Source: Bacteroidales bacterium (lineage in GTDB: Bacteria > Bacteroidota > Bacteroidia > Bacteroidales > GCA-2748055). From it: DNA of 64,000 nucleotides. Positions 43,631 through 53,216 of this stretch are shown here, in pieces. Location of the stretch: positions 1 to 64,000 of the forward strand of contig JAFGWU010000096.1 in assembly GCA_016936975.1 (NCBI GenBank). The letters run 5' to 3'. A program made the translations under genes and the position numbers. Positions within the stretch are counted from its first letter, which is position 1. Each line of letters begins with the position of its first letter. The notes under the pieces were generated by a model. The model saw only the letters and a list, made by a program, of their open reading frames with translations, ran no database searches and was not told the DNA's origin.

Positions 43631-43714
43631 GTCGCCTATCTCCTGTCGCCTGTCTCCTGTCGCCTGTCGCCTGTCTCCTGTCGCCTGTCTCCTGTCGCCT
43701 GCCGCCTGTCTCAC
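43631..43714. repeat. Heptamer array, GTCGCCT/GTCTCCT type
   Basis: Twelve 7-base units in perfect register, mainly GTCGCCT and GTCTCCT, with one ATCTCCT, one GCCGCCT and a final GTCTCAC. It lies in the divergent gap between the small lipoprotein and cluster 2, just before the promoter region of cluster 2. Confidence 0.85.
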
Positions 43715-43786
43715 ATTTTTCATCGAATTGTATTGCAGGTTTTCCCATTTTCTTTACATTCGTTACAGACTCACGTTCAAAATCGA

Positions 43787-44918
43787 ATGAAAATCAAAAT
43801 CGCCACACTCTCAGGGCTCCTGTTCATCCTCCCGGTCCGGTCACAGGTGAATACCGTTGGATCGTTCACGGAATTCGGCGATTCATTATTTCTGAAAGGA
43901 TATTATGAGCTGGCCATGCACGAGTACCGGAGGGCCTGTTTTTTTGCGGAAGAAGCGTTCAGGGTACCACTGTGCAAAAAAATTGCCGGTTGCTATTTCC
44001 TGATGGAAGATTTTAAGATGGCCCGCAATTATTGCGATTCCGCACTATTATTCCCTGCACACGAAAGGATCGGTTCAGATCCCGCTCTGCTTAAGATTCT
44101 TAGCTTTATGATGGAAGAGAACTACGGTGATGCACTGGTGGATTTGAACAGGTTGGAAACGGGAGAGGAAATTTTTTCTAAGCGTGAAACCGACCTCTAT
44201 CGGGGAATTTGTTATTTCGGGTTGGGGCAATTTGATGCATCGCACCATTATTTTCTGAAATTCCTCCCGGATACAGATACCCTTAAAAGAAACAGGCTTG
44301 AACAGGTTTTTGAAAAGCAAAGCAGGCTGAAAAGGCCAGGTTCAAATCTGGCAACGGTGCTGAGCATCCTGGTTCCGGGAGCAGGTCAGATTTACGCGGG
44401 CGATTACAGGAACGGACTGAATTCAATGCTATTACTGGGCGGAATCGTTTATCTCGGAACTTCCGGGTTTTTAACCACCCCGGTGATTATTTTCCCGATA
44501 TTCCAGAGGTATTATACGGGTGGAATTCTGAGTGCAGGCAATTTGGCCCGGAAGAAAAGAGAACAGAGACAAACCGCTTTCTATGGTCAGGTTAAAGAGG
44601 TCCTGGCCGATGCAACAATAATGCCGCTCTTTTTTGAACCGGGGATTACGGTAAAACGACATCCGAGAGTGATGACAGATACGGATTCGGAAATGAAACT
44701 GCTCCTGTACCTTTCCTACCTGGGCTACAAAGAATTTATCTCCTCGCAGGATGCTGATGTCTGCGTTTTTTATCCCTCCTGTTCAAATTATACCATGGAA
44801 GCCATTAACAGGAAGGGCGTTATAAAGGGTACACTGGATGGGCTGGACCGGTTGCTGCGCTGCCATCCTTTCGTCGGGAAAAAAGATTATCCATTCGATC
44901 CAATAACCAACAAGTATT

Positions 44919-44932
<14 letters not shown>
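43787..44932 (+). CDS. TPR protein with PGxGQxYxG membrane segment fused to a YidD domain (cluster 2)
   Basis: From ATG 43787 the 381-residue protein has a signal peptide (MKIKIATLSGLLFILPVRSQ), TPR-like helices with GDSLFLKGYYELAMHEYRRA (31-50), the membrane segment VLSILVPGAGQIYAGDYRNG (191-210) and IFPIFQRYYTGG (235-246), then a YidD domain (305-381) with YKEFISSQD, CVFYPSCSNYTMEAI (Cys326, Cys332) and GVIKGTLDGLDRLLRCHPF (Cys359). The first two parts match the separate protein at 32258 and the last part the separate YidD-like protein at 33901. ATG 43733 would mask the signal peptide. The downstream gene overlaps by 14 bases. Function unknown. Confidence 0.82.
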
Positions 44933-45798
<866 letters not shown>

Positions 45799-45844
45799 AG
45801 ATCAACGATTTTAGCAGTTTACTCAGCTATATGAAGAGTCAGGA

Positions 45845-45879
45845 CCCTGAACCCTGAACCCTGAATCCTGAATCCTGAA
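45845..45879. repeat. Heptamer array, CCCTGAA type
   Basis: Three CCCTGAA and two TCCTGAA units in register, then TCTGAAC. It lies 50 bases after the AGTAGGC array in the same gap. Confidence 0.8.
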
Positions 45880-45912
45880 TCTGAACATTGATGACAATAA
45901 GTCCACAAATGC

Positions 45913-45943
45913 TTGTGATTTAATTACGTATTTGATACATTTG
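45913..45943 (+). promoter_or_regulatory. Bacteroidota-type promoter
   Basis: A -33 TTG (45913-45915) and a -7 TACATTTG (45936-45943) are 20 bases apart, close to the Bacteroidota consensus. It lies 27 bases before the start codon at 45971 and should drive the last gene of cluster 2 separately. Confidence 0.6.
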
Positions 45944-45970
45944 TTGTACACCAACCTAAAACTCAAAGCT

Positions 45971-46507
45971 ATGATTAAAAGACTTCTTTTTATTCTGCTG
46001 GCATTTCTGTTTATCAGTGACGTTTCTTCTCAAGCCTACAAGCGTGTCCAGGTAACCCTGAGGGACGGGAATATACTGAAGGGTAAAAACGGCATCATTA
46101 CTAACGAATCATTGACCTTCACTTCGGAATCGATGCAGAAAACCTATGCTCTTTATGACGTGAACCTTGTCCAGGCCAGGGAAGGTAAAACCTTGAAATG
46201 GGCCCTCGGGTGCGGGGGGGGATGTCTCGGATTAGGTATCTTAACTACAATCCTGCAGGCCGGGCAATATAATGAAATCTCAGGGGAAACCTATAGTGCG
46301 GGTACATTGCTGGCAGGGTCGTTCATATGGGCCGGCGTGTTTGCCGGGGCCGGCGCATTGATAGGCCATCTGACCGATCCATGGGAAATTGTATACAACA
46401 GGAATATGTCCTCCTTCCTGAGGAACCTGGATTTTAATATCGGCTCAAACCAGGCTGCCCGGATCAATTTAACCATGGCCTATAAGATTCCCATTAATAA
46501 GTATTAG
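45971..46507 (+). CDS. Exported protein with Sm-like domain and glycine-rich membrane segment
   Basis: The 178-residue protein has a signal peptide (MIKRLLFILLAFLFISDVSS), a short beta domain with RVQVTLRDGNILKGKNGIIT and LYDVNLVQAREG, and a glycine-rich hydrophobic region (CGGGCLGLGILTTIL, LLAGSFIWAGVFAGAGALIG) like a glycine-zipper segment. The first domain resembles that of the cluster 1 protein at 34353 (NGETYHARIISVDKQCVLI...PTSEVKDVTG). A separate promoter precedes it. It is probably an envelope protein; function unknown. The in-frame ATG 45932 would mask the signal peptide. Confidence 0.65.
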   Translation: MIKRLLFILLAFLFISDVSSQAYKRVQVTLRDGNILKGKNGIITNESLTFTSESMQKTYALYDVNLVQAREGKTLKWALGCGGGCLGLGILTTILQAGQYNEISGETYSAGTLLAGSFIWAGVFAGAGALIGHLTDPWEIVYNRNMSSFLRNLDFNIGSNQAARINLTMAYKIPINKY

Positions 46508-46638
46508 AAAGGCGTATAGCGGCTAAGCCGGTTCCGTAAAATACCGGAAGGAATCATTACAGCAATAAGAATTATTGTCACATAATGGTATAACTTTTTA
46601 TTGATCATCATAAATCGTTATTAGTTAGAGATGATCCG

Positions 46639-46788
46639 TTACTCTTTTTCTATTTCTTTCACATATTCCCAATAATTCTTCGAACGGTTGAATTTAATTT
46701 CCACATAAAGATCTCCCGAACCGTAACGGACGTGATGGTTCATCTGGTCCCAGATCGAATCAACCTCATGGAGCCATGCATGGCTTGG
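46639..46788 (-). pseudogene. Possible gene fragment directly after the M4 peptidase gene
   Basis: In the frame of the M4 peptidase and right after its TAG stop, a further 49 codons are open and end at TAA (46639-46641). They encode WLHEVDSIWDQMNHHVRYGS and YVEIKFNRSKNYWEYVKEIE. The composition is protein-like, with charged helix features, and does not resemble a T9SS tail. It may be a remnant of a deleted gene, or a small ORF starting at ATG 46743 (34 codons). No family recognised. Confidence 0.3.
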
Positions 46789-49700
46789 CTACAGCTTACT
46801 GACCTTGCCGTAAACGACCTTCCCTTCAGCCTCGATCCGAATCAGGTAGACGCCCGGATCAAATGAACTGAAATCAATCCGGTTCAGGTTTTCTGCCTCC
46901 ACCAATTTTTTACCGGGCATATTATAGATTCTGACGGTGAAACCTGTTTTGCAATCGATTTGCAGAACATCTGATACCGGGTTCGGGTAATAGCGCACCT
47001 GCTCCATGTTCCGGCTTTCTATGCCGGTGCCGCCGGATACTGATATGTAACCCGTTTTGGCAGTGCTGTTTGATCCCGCCGCATTGGTACTGGTCAGGGA
47101 GACCTGGAACGACCCCGGATTGTTATAGGTTATCACGGGGTTCTGCTGGTTTGACGTGGCCGGGGTACCGCCCTCAAAGGTCCAGCTCCATGCCGTGGGA
47201 TCATTGATGGAGAGATCGATGAACTGCACCGTCAGCGGGGCATTCCCATTCTTGACATCCACGGTAAAATTGGGAACCGGCGCCAGCCCGAGCTCCCGTG
47301 ATCCGGTTGCGTAGAATACCGACCAGGAGGCATCGGCGATCAGGTCGTACGGCTCGCCGCCCGCGGAAATCCTGTTCTCTGCCAGGGGAATGATGGCGAT
47401 AATATCATCGTAATCGGGATGATCCGCAGTAAAAGAAATTTTGTCGTCCGATTTTGAGTAGGAGGGAAAGCCGAGCCTGGTGTTCTCGGTGATCAGGCTG
47501 ACCTCCCCGGTCAGGAGATCCGCTCCCAGGATGGCGTATTCGTCCGAATAGGCATCCCAGTAATCAAAGGCGATGATGTTGGGCGAGTTCTTTGCAAACA
47601 CCGGGTTCCCGATGCTGACATCCTCGGGCAGGGATCCGTACAGTTTTTCGATACTGCCGTCCCCGAAATTATTGGTTTTGCTGTCCCAAACCTTAATAAA
47701 GCCGATATCCCAGTAACTGATCGGTTCCCCCGTGGTGGTGCTCAGTTCATTGTAGGCATCGTAGAGGAGGTATTCCCCCGAGTGGTCAAACTCAATGGCA
47801 TCGGCATACAGCACCCCGCCCGTATTGGTGTTGGAATGACTGGTGGTCGGATTGTACAGGTAAAATTGCGCCCACTGTTGTAATCCGAAGTCATACACGT
47901 AAATGGAGGTGTCAATGTAAATGGAAATACAGGCGATGCGGTTCCCGTCTTTGGAAACGGCGATGTTATCCCAGTATGCATCATCCGAAAGGACCGCTTC
48001 ATCCGGATTGGAGGGATCGGTGTTGATTACCCTTAATTTGGAATCTTCAGACACGAATACAGCCACCGTGCCGTTGTCAACCACCGATATCTTTCGTTTT
48101 ATGGCGGTGGTGGAAAGGGCCTGGAAGTCCTCCCCGTTTGCCGTGCATCTGTAAAGGGTGTTCGGATCCTCCGGGTTGGTGTCGTAGGATAATATATACT
48201 CGGCCCCGCTGTTCTCCGGGTAGGACTGTTCGTAATCCACCGGGTCTTCTTCAAAGATGCCGACTGCGTCGAACGCGTTTGCCACCTGGGTGACCTCCGT
48301 TGAATTATCCCCGTGGATATCTTTTGCAGCCTGGGTGACAGCCAGCCTGAAGTCGATAAACTGGGATTTGGTGGTGAGGTAATCTTTCAGGGCCCTGTAG
48401 AAAACCTGTTCGGCTTTCTCCTTGCCCGCTGCCGTGGCAAAAAGGTAGTAGGCGTGGCTCCCGATGCTGTTGTTGATATGCACCCCGCCGTTATCCTCTT
48501 CCCCGATATACATCTCCGAAACATGGGCCGGCTGCCAGTAGTAATCATTCAGACCGGTCCCCCCGTTATGGGGATCGGACATGTTCCGCATGGCTCCTGT
48601 GGGATAATAAGCGGTTTTGACCACATCTTCCCCGATCAGCCAGTCATCCCGGTCCACCATGGACCCGAAAATGTCCGCATAGGTTTCGTTGATGGCTCCC
48701 GGCTGATTCCGGTACTCGAGGTTGGCCGTGTTCTCCACGACCCCGTGACCCATCTCATGGGCCACCACATCCTGTCCGCCCGCGAGGTTGTAGAGGCTGG
48801 TCCCCCCGTTCCCGAAATAGATCACCGGGGAGCTCCAGAAGGCATTATCCATACCGCTGCCGTCCTCCTCTGTCAGGTTCGCCACGCCCGTGATGGTTCC
48901 CCCCTGGTCGTTCAGGGAATTCCTTCCGAAAGTGTTCAGAAGATACCTGTACGCTATCTTAGCGTAATTATGCAGGGATACTGCCGCGGGATTGTTCCAG
49001 GAGTTGTTGGGGGAGCTCACCAGGGTGAACTGGGAAGGATTGACGGAGGCATCAAAGGTCCTGATGATCCCTTCCCCCTTTTCAGGATCGAACATATTCT
49101 CAATAACATTTACCATTAAGTAAGTTCCGTTTTCCAGGTAAGTATCAATAGTCTGAAGAATACCGCCCAGGTCATAGGCACTCGCAGTGGCCGGTCCGTC
49201 GGACTTGGTATTGTTGAATTTATCGATTACCCTACCCTCCCTGGCATCGATAAAATACTTCCACTGCTCCAGGAAATTGGCCCGGATGTCGACCTCATAA
49301 CAGAGTGATTCCGTTCCCGGTTCGGCGGGATAGATGACCAGCCTGACGGACGGGGAGTTGTAATTCAGGAGTGCTTTCTGTGTTTCGGTAAGGTCCCTCC
49401 AACGACTGAGCAATTTCAGGTCTTCGATGGCCGCTCCGATTGCAGCTTCCGGCCCGATTTGAGAAACTGTACCGGGATCCTGCCTGATCCTGCTGATCCT
49501 GCCGGTGAGGACCTCTTTCCGGTCGTTGAAATGGAATGTTACTTCAGCGCCGTAAATCTCAATCCCGTTATAAAGTTGCCTGGCCTTAACGTGTGTGATG
49601 CCGAGATCGTCGGTATACCGGTCCGTTATGGTCAGATCTTCCGCGGCATCCTTAATGCCGGTCAGGTCACCGGTGCTTTTGAAAAACTCCAGGAAGCGCT

Positions 49701-50025
49701 CTTCCGGGTTTAGGATCCCTGCGGATTTCAGATGGTTCTGCTCACGCTCGATAAAAATGGGGGTGCCGGTCTCTGCTGATCGCACCACACGCTCTATGGA
49801 CGGATCAACCTGGTTTCCGGGTTTAAGGAAGCAGGGGGAGACGCGAAAAGAACCCTCCAGGTCCGCCGATTTGAAACCGGCTGGTTTTTGAATCGTCCGG
49901 TAGACGAAATCTCCGGGGCTTGCCGCAGGGTATTTTTTCGACAGCGAATTGAATTCCCCCGCCGCTTGCGGTATGGCTGTCAGGGATAACAGCGCAAGAA
50001 AGAGAGAGAAAAGAACGCGTTTCAT
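46789..50025 (-). CDS. M4-family (thermolysin-like) metallopeptidase with T9SS tail
   Basis: A signal peptide (MKRVLFSLFLALLSLTAIPQ) precedes a fungalysin/thermolysin-type propeptide (about 90-260). The M4 domain has the zinc motif HEMGH (His423, Glu424, His427) and Glu447 in NETYADIFG, with HINNSIGSHAYYLF containing the typical His-Asn segment. After it come about 300 residues of PD40/beta-propeller-like repeats, a PKD domain with AWSWTFEGGTPATSNQQNP and a T9SS tail beginning YYPNPVSD. The product is secreted to the surface, where the propeptide is removed. The small lipoprotein gene upstream (50029-50466) is separated by 3 bases, so they form an operon. Confidence 0.9.
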   Translation of the reverse strand: MKRVLFSLFLALLSLTAIPQAAGEFNSLSKKYPAASPGDFVYRTIQKPAGFKSADLEGSFRVSPCFLKPGNQVDPSIERVVRSAETGTPIFIEREQNHLKSAGILNPEERFLEFFKSTGDLTGIKDAAEDLTITDRYTDDLGITHVKARQLYNGIEIYGAEVTFHFNDRKEVLTGRISRIRQDPGTVSQIGPEAAIGAAIEDLKLLSRWRDLTETQKALLNYNSPSVRLVIYPAEPGTESLCYEVDIRANFLEQWKYFIDAREGRVIDKFNNTKSDGPATASAYDLGGILQTIDTYLENGTYLMVNVIENMFDPEKGEGIIRTFDASVNPSQFTLVSSPNNSWNNPAAVSLHNYAKIAYRYLLNTFGRNSLNDQGGTITGVANLTEEDGSGMDNAFWSSPVIYFGNGGTSLYNLAGGQDVVAHEMGHGVVENTANLEYRNQPGAINETYADIFGSMVDRDDWLIGEDVVKTAYYPTGAMRNMSDPHNGGTGLNDYYWQPAHVSEMYIGEEDNGGVHINNSIGSHAYYLFATAAGKEKAEQVFYRALKDYLTTKSQFIDFRLAVTQAAKDIHGDNSTEVTQVANAFDAVGIFEEDPVDYEQSYPENSGAEYILSYDTNPEDPNTLYRCTANGEDFQALSTTAIKRKISVVDNGTVAVFVSEDSKLRVINTDPSNPDEAVLSDDAYWDNIAVSKDGNRIACISIYIDTSIYVYDFGLQQWAQFYLYNPTTSHSNTNTGGVLYADAIEFDHSGEYLLYDAYNELSTTTGEPISYWDIGFIKVWDSKTNNFGDGSIEKLYGSLPEDVSIGNPVFAKNSPNIIAFDYWDAYSDEYAILGADLLTGEVSLITENTRLGFPSYSKSDDKISFTADHPDYDDIIAIIPLAENRISAGGEPYDLIADASWSVFYATGSRELGLAPVPNFTVDVKNGNAPLTVQFIDLSINDPTAWSWTFEGGTPATSNQQNPVITYNNPGSFQVSLTSTNAAGSNSTAKTGYISVSGGTGIESRNMEQVRYYPNPVSDVLQIDCKTGFTVRIYNMPGKKLVEAENLNRIDFSSFDPGVYLIRIEAEGKVVYGKVSKL

Positions 50026-50028
50026 CTT

Positions 50029-50466
50029 TTATTCTTTTTGAAGGGTGTTGACAAGGATTTTATAAAGCTCCTTGATTCCGGGATGGTCGGTAGAGCCGGT
50101 CCATGTGACCTTATTTGAAAGGGTGTCGGAGCGAACCTCGATGAACCAGGTCATGTTACCCGTTTCTTGCAGTTCCAGGGATTCAATATCCAGGCTGTCG
50201 AGTTTCTGATTGATCTCCAGGATCGCGGCTTTCCTGATCTTATGCATCTCCTGCAATTCCCCGCCAACCTCTTTATACACCCTCCCGTTCTCATCCAGGG
50301 CATAGGTTTCTGCCAGGTTGGCAAATCCGCCGCTTTTGCCGAAAAAGAGCGTGTCGGCCGATACCTTTCTTTTTGAAAGGCCATTCTCTGATGCACAGTT
50401 ATCAAACAGGATCAGCATGAATATTAAAATCATTGTAATAAAAACAAAGGAGTGTTTCTCTGTCAT
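50029..50466 (-). CDS. Small lipoprotein in operon with the M4 peptidase
   Basis: From ATG 50466 the 145-residue protein has a hydrophobic signal (FVFITMILIFMLILFDNCAS) with a possible lipobox FDNC. The body contains TLFFGKSGGFANLAETYALD and ENGRVYKEVGG, then a helix and a beta segment GNMTWFIEVRSDTLSNKVTW. This FGxxGGFA motif recurs in small exported proteins of Bacteroidota whose function is unknown. The stop lies 3 bases before the M4 peptidase start; a role as an inhibitor or chaperone of the peptidase is possible but only by position. Confidence 0.6.
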   Translation of the reverse strand: MTEKHSFVFITMILIFMLILFDNCASENGLSKRKVSADTLFFGKSGGFANLAETYALDENGRVYKEVGGELQEMHKIRKAAILEINQKLDSLDIESLELQETGNMTWFIEVRSDTLSNKVTWTGSTDHPGIKELYKILVNTLQKE

Positions 50467-50575
50467 GATATGAACCATTTGGGTGTGTAACAGGATTTAA
50501 ATCTTTAATGTTGAAGCGCAGCAGGCTAAAGGCTAAAGGCCATAGATCACAGGTTAACATAAAAGAACCGCTCTC

Positions 50576-50733
50576 CCAATCGCCAATCGCCAATCGCCAA
50601 TCGCCAATCGCCAATCGCCAATCGCCAATCGCTAATCGCTAATCGCTAATCGCTAATCGCCAATCGCTCAATCGCTCAATCGCCAATCGCCAATCGCTAA
50701 TCGCCAATTGCCAATCGCTCAATCGCTAATCGC
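50576..50733. repeat. Heptamer array, CCAATCG/CTAATCG type
   Basis: About 22 units of 7 bases, mainly CCAATCG, CTAATCG and a few 8-base CTCAATCG variants, fill the 3' gap next to the GlsB/YeaQ-type gene. The array touches that gene's stop codon. No spacers, so it is not CRISPR. Confidence 0.9.
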
Positions 50734-50985
50734 CTATTTCTTTCTCTTGAAAATCAGATTAAACAGGAAAAGAAGGATGAGCGCGCCGATAATTCCGGTA
50801 AGGATGGCTCCTATCCATCCGCCTCCCAGGGAAATATCCAGTTTTCCCAGGAGCCAGAATCCAATAAAACCACCCACAATCCCTACGATAATGTTTCCCA
50901 GGATCCCCAGGCTGGTGCCCTTATAAAGCAGGCTGGCTATCCAGCCAGCAATGGCCCCGATAATAATTGTTCCGATAACTTCCAT
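50734..50985 (-). CDS. GlsB/YeaQ/YmgE-family stress membrane protein
   Basis: The 83-residue protein has three hydrophobic helices and the family pattern IIIGAIAGWIASLLYKGTSL, GILGNIIVGIVGGFIGFWLL and GWIGAILTGIIGALILLFLF, ending in KRKK. Members are small inner-membrane proteins, often induced by stress, sometimes called transglycosylase-associated proteins; the molecular role is unclear. Confidence 0.92.
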   Translation of the reverse strand: MEVIGTIIIGAIAGWIASLLYKGTSLGILGNIIVGIVGGFIGFWLLGKLDISLGGGWIGAILTGIIGALILLFLFNLIFKRKK

Positions 50986-51335
50986 TGTTTGCGTTTTTAG
51001 TTAAAAAAGAAAAAATAATGATCGATTGAAAAATGAAAACCACCTCCTGTATTTTATGCCTTTCAACTGATTTAAAGCAAAGGGATTCGGTGTAAAGAAT
51101 AGCTTTGTTTTCATCTGAATGGGTGTACCGGGCATGCCTCACTCGTGCCAGTCCTCTGAAAATTCCGGCAGGCCTGATGATATAAATATATGATTAAATT
51201 AGAGATATTCAAAACGCAAATGGCACATGGTAATGGTGAATAGTCAAAAAAATCCTTATTTTTAGACTCTCATTTAAGGGGAGCGGGTGACAATGGGAGA
51301 CCTGTTATAATCCCTTATGCTATAATCTCACCGTT
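50986..51335. other. 350-base divergent intergenic region
   Basis: AT-rich sequence between the GlsB/YeaQ-type gene (-) and the DUF362 gene (+). It must hold both promoters, but no convincing TAnnTTTG element at proper distance was found on either strand. No repeat or small ORF was recognised. Confidence 0.4.
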
Positions 51336-53216
51336 ATGAATTTTATTAAGCGGATTAAAAAATTTCTATCATCCAGAAATTTTGCTTTTCTGATAGGTCT
51401 CTCGGCTACCATCTGGTTCCTCATCAGGGTTATTCCCAAACCGTCGAGGGCACAGTATCCATGCATGCGGATTGCTGCTCCTCTTATGTCAACATTTGTT
51501 ATATACCTGCTTGGTGTGAGCGCATCGGTTTTTTCTTACAGGAAAATCAGGCAATACGTAAAGTCTTCCCGCTACTTAATGGCCGGTGTCTTTCTCCTTC
51601 TTGCACTTGCGTCGTTCTTCTTTATATTGCTGAAGGATCCGGAGCCCACACTGGCCGCAACGTTCTTCGGAATCGATGAGACCTTTCCGGTCCCTTCCAA
51701 TGAACCGGTTGGAGAGGCAAAAGGGCTCTTCCCGGGAAGAGTGGTCTGGGTTCACGATGCAGATGCGACCAATGAAAATTACAATCCCTCCGCCGCAGGG
51801 GACGACTGGTGGTATACCGATAATAATGCTGACCCTGAGGTCATTTCAGAGATGCTCGCCCTTGCCCTGAAGAAATATGCTGAGACGGAAGATATCACAG
51901 TAGCCTGGGACCGGATATTTACCGCTTTTAACGGGTCCCAAGGAAGGGGAAACAAGGGATACACCGCCGGAGAGAAAATTGCCATCAAGATCAACCTGAC
52001 CAACGGAAGCGGGACCGCTGCCAACAGGATGGATGCCGCACCCCAGCTGGTGAATGCGATTCTGCATGAACTGACCGTTCATGCCGGGGTTGCACAGGAG
52101 GATATTACCCTGGGGGATCCCTACAGGGAATTCAGGAAAGAGTACAGGGACATGGTTATGAGTGCCTATCCCGACGTACATTATGTGGACGGCAATGGCG
52201 GTTATGGTGTAGAACAAACAGTGCCCTCATCAGAAGAAGAGCTGGTTTTCAGTGATAAGCAATATAAGTCCACACTTCCTCAACACTACCTTGATGCTAC
52301 CTACTTCATCAATATCCCCTGCCTGAAAACGCACAATGAGGGAGGGATCACCCTCATTGCAAAAAACCACCAGGGTTCCTACCTGGCGAAAGGAGACGAT
52401 CCAGCCAGCCAGTATGCCATCCTGATGCATTACAGCCTGCCCGGTAACAGCAGGGGACAGGAAAAATACCGGCACACGGTTGATTATATGGGGCACGGGC
52501 AGACCGGCGGGAAAGGATTGATTTACATTATCGACGGGATCTGGGGCGGGGAGAGCTGGCAGGGCTGGATCAAGAAATTCAAATCGGACCCCTTCAATAA
52601 CGATTACCCGAATTCTATTTTTATAGGGCAGGATCCCGTGGCAATGGAATCGGTCTGCTTCGATGTGCTGTTTGAAGAGTACGTTCAGGATGCAGGCAAG
52701 GAAAGTTACCCGATCACAATGAAAAATGAAATAGCCGATTATCTTTACCAGTGTGCCAGCAGTGATTACTGGCCCGATGGCATAACTTACGATCCCGAAG
52801 GCGACGGAACACCCATGGGAAGCCTCGGGGTATTCGAACACTGGAACAATGCCGCCGACCGTCACTATTCACGAAACCTTGGTACAGGATCGGGCATCGA
52901 ACTGAATTATTACAATCTAAACCTCCTTCATACGCAAAACATCCAGGCTGAAGTTACGGTCGAAGTGGCTCCTAATCCATTAACTACCTTTGCGGTATTT
53001 TCTGTAAGCGATAAACTTCAGGACGGATCATGCCTGCGTATTTATAACATGAAGGGTCAGCTGGTTAATAAGCTGTCTTTTACAGAAACAGGAACAATCA
53101 CCTGGTATGGAGAAGCCGCAGGAGGGAACGCCCTTCCAAACGGGATGTACCTGCACAGTCTGACTGATCACCTGAACAGGGAGATTTGTACCGGAAAAAT
53201 TTCAATCAGCAGATAA
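51336..53216 (+). CDS. DUF362 protein with three N-terminal membrane helices and T9SS-like tail
   Basis: Three predicted membrane helices (about 17-33, 50-68, 80-98) precede a DUF362 domain with GEKIAIKINLTNGSG, TLGDPYREFRKEYRDMV, NIPCLKTHNEGGITLIAKN and DQDPVAMESVCFDVLFEEY-like sequence. The domain is found in proteins with Fe-S clusters, but no CxxCxxC cluster is visible here. The end (VAPNPLTTFAVF...GMYLHSLTDH...KISISR) looks like a T9SS sorting domain. A T9SS cargo usually has a cleaved signal peptide, so three helices are unusual. It is coupled to the next gene (TAATG). Function unknown. Confidence 0.75.
   Translation: MNFIKRIKKFLSSRNFAFLIGLSATIWFLIRVIPKPSRAQYPCMRIAAPLMSTFVIYLLGVSASVFSYRKIRQYVKSSRYLMAGVFLLLALASFFFILLKDPEPTLAATFFGIDETFPVPSNEPVGEAKGLFPGRVVWVHDADATNENYNPSAAGDDWWYTDNNADPEVISEMLALALKKYAETEDITVAWDRIFTAFNGSQGRGNKGYTAGEKIAIKINLTNGSGTAANRMDAAPQLVNAILHELTVHAGVAQEDITLGDPYREFRKEYRDMVMSAYPDVHYVDGNGGYGVEQTVPSSEEELVFSDKQYKSTLPQHYLDATYFINIPCLKTHNEGGITLIAKNHQGSYLAKGDDPASQYAILMHYSLPGNSRGQEKYRHTVDYMGHGQTGGKGLIYIIDGIWGGESWQGWIKKFKSDPFNNDYPNSIFIGQDPVAMESVCFDVLFEEYVQDAGKESYPITMKNEIADYLYQCASSDYWPDGITYDPEGDGTPMGSLGVFEHWNNAADRHYSRNLGTGSGIELNYYNLNLLHTQNIQAEVTVEVAPNPLTTFAVFSVSDKLQDGSCLRIYNMKGQLVNKLSFTETGTITWYGEAAGGNALPNGMYLHSLTDHLNREICTGKISISR

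Noticed and set aside
46540-46560. Hairpin after the gene at 45971 (TTCCGTAAAATACCGGAA)
   Set aside because: The stem is only about five pairs and lacks a T-run.
50402-50614. Small ORF beginning MAIGDWRLAIGDW
   Set aside because: It is a translation of the CCAATCG heptamer array read on the - strand.
50576-50733. CRISPR array
   Set aside because: Repeats are 7 bases and directly adjacent; there are no spacers and no cas genes.
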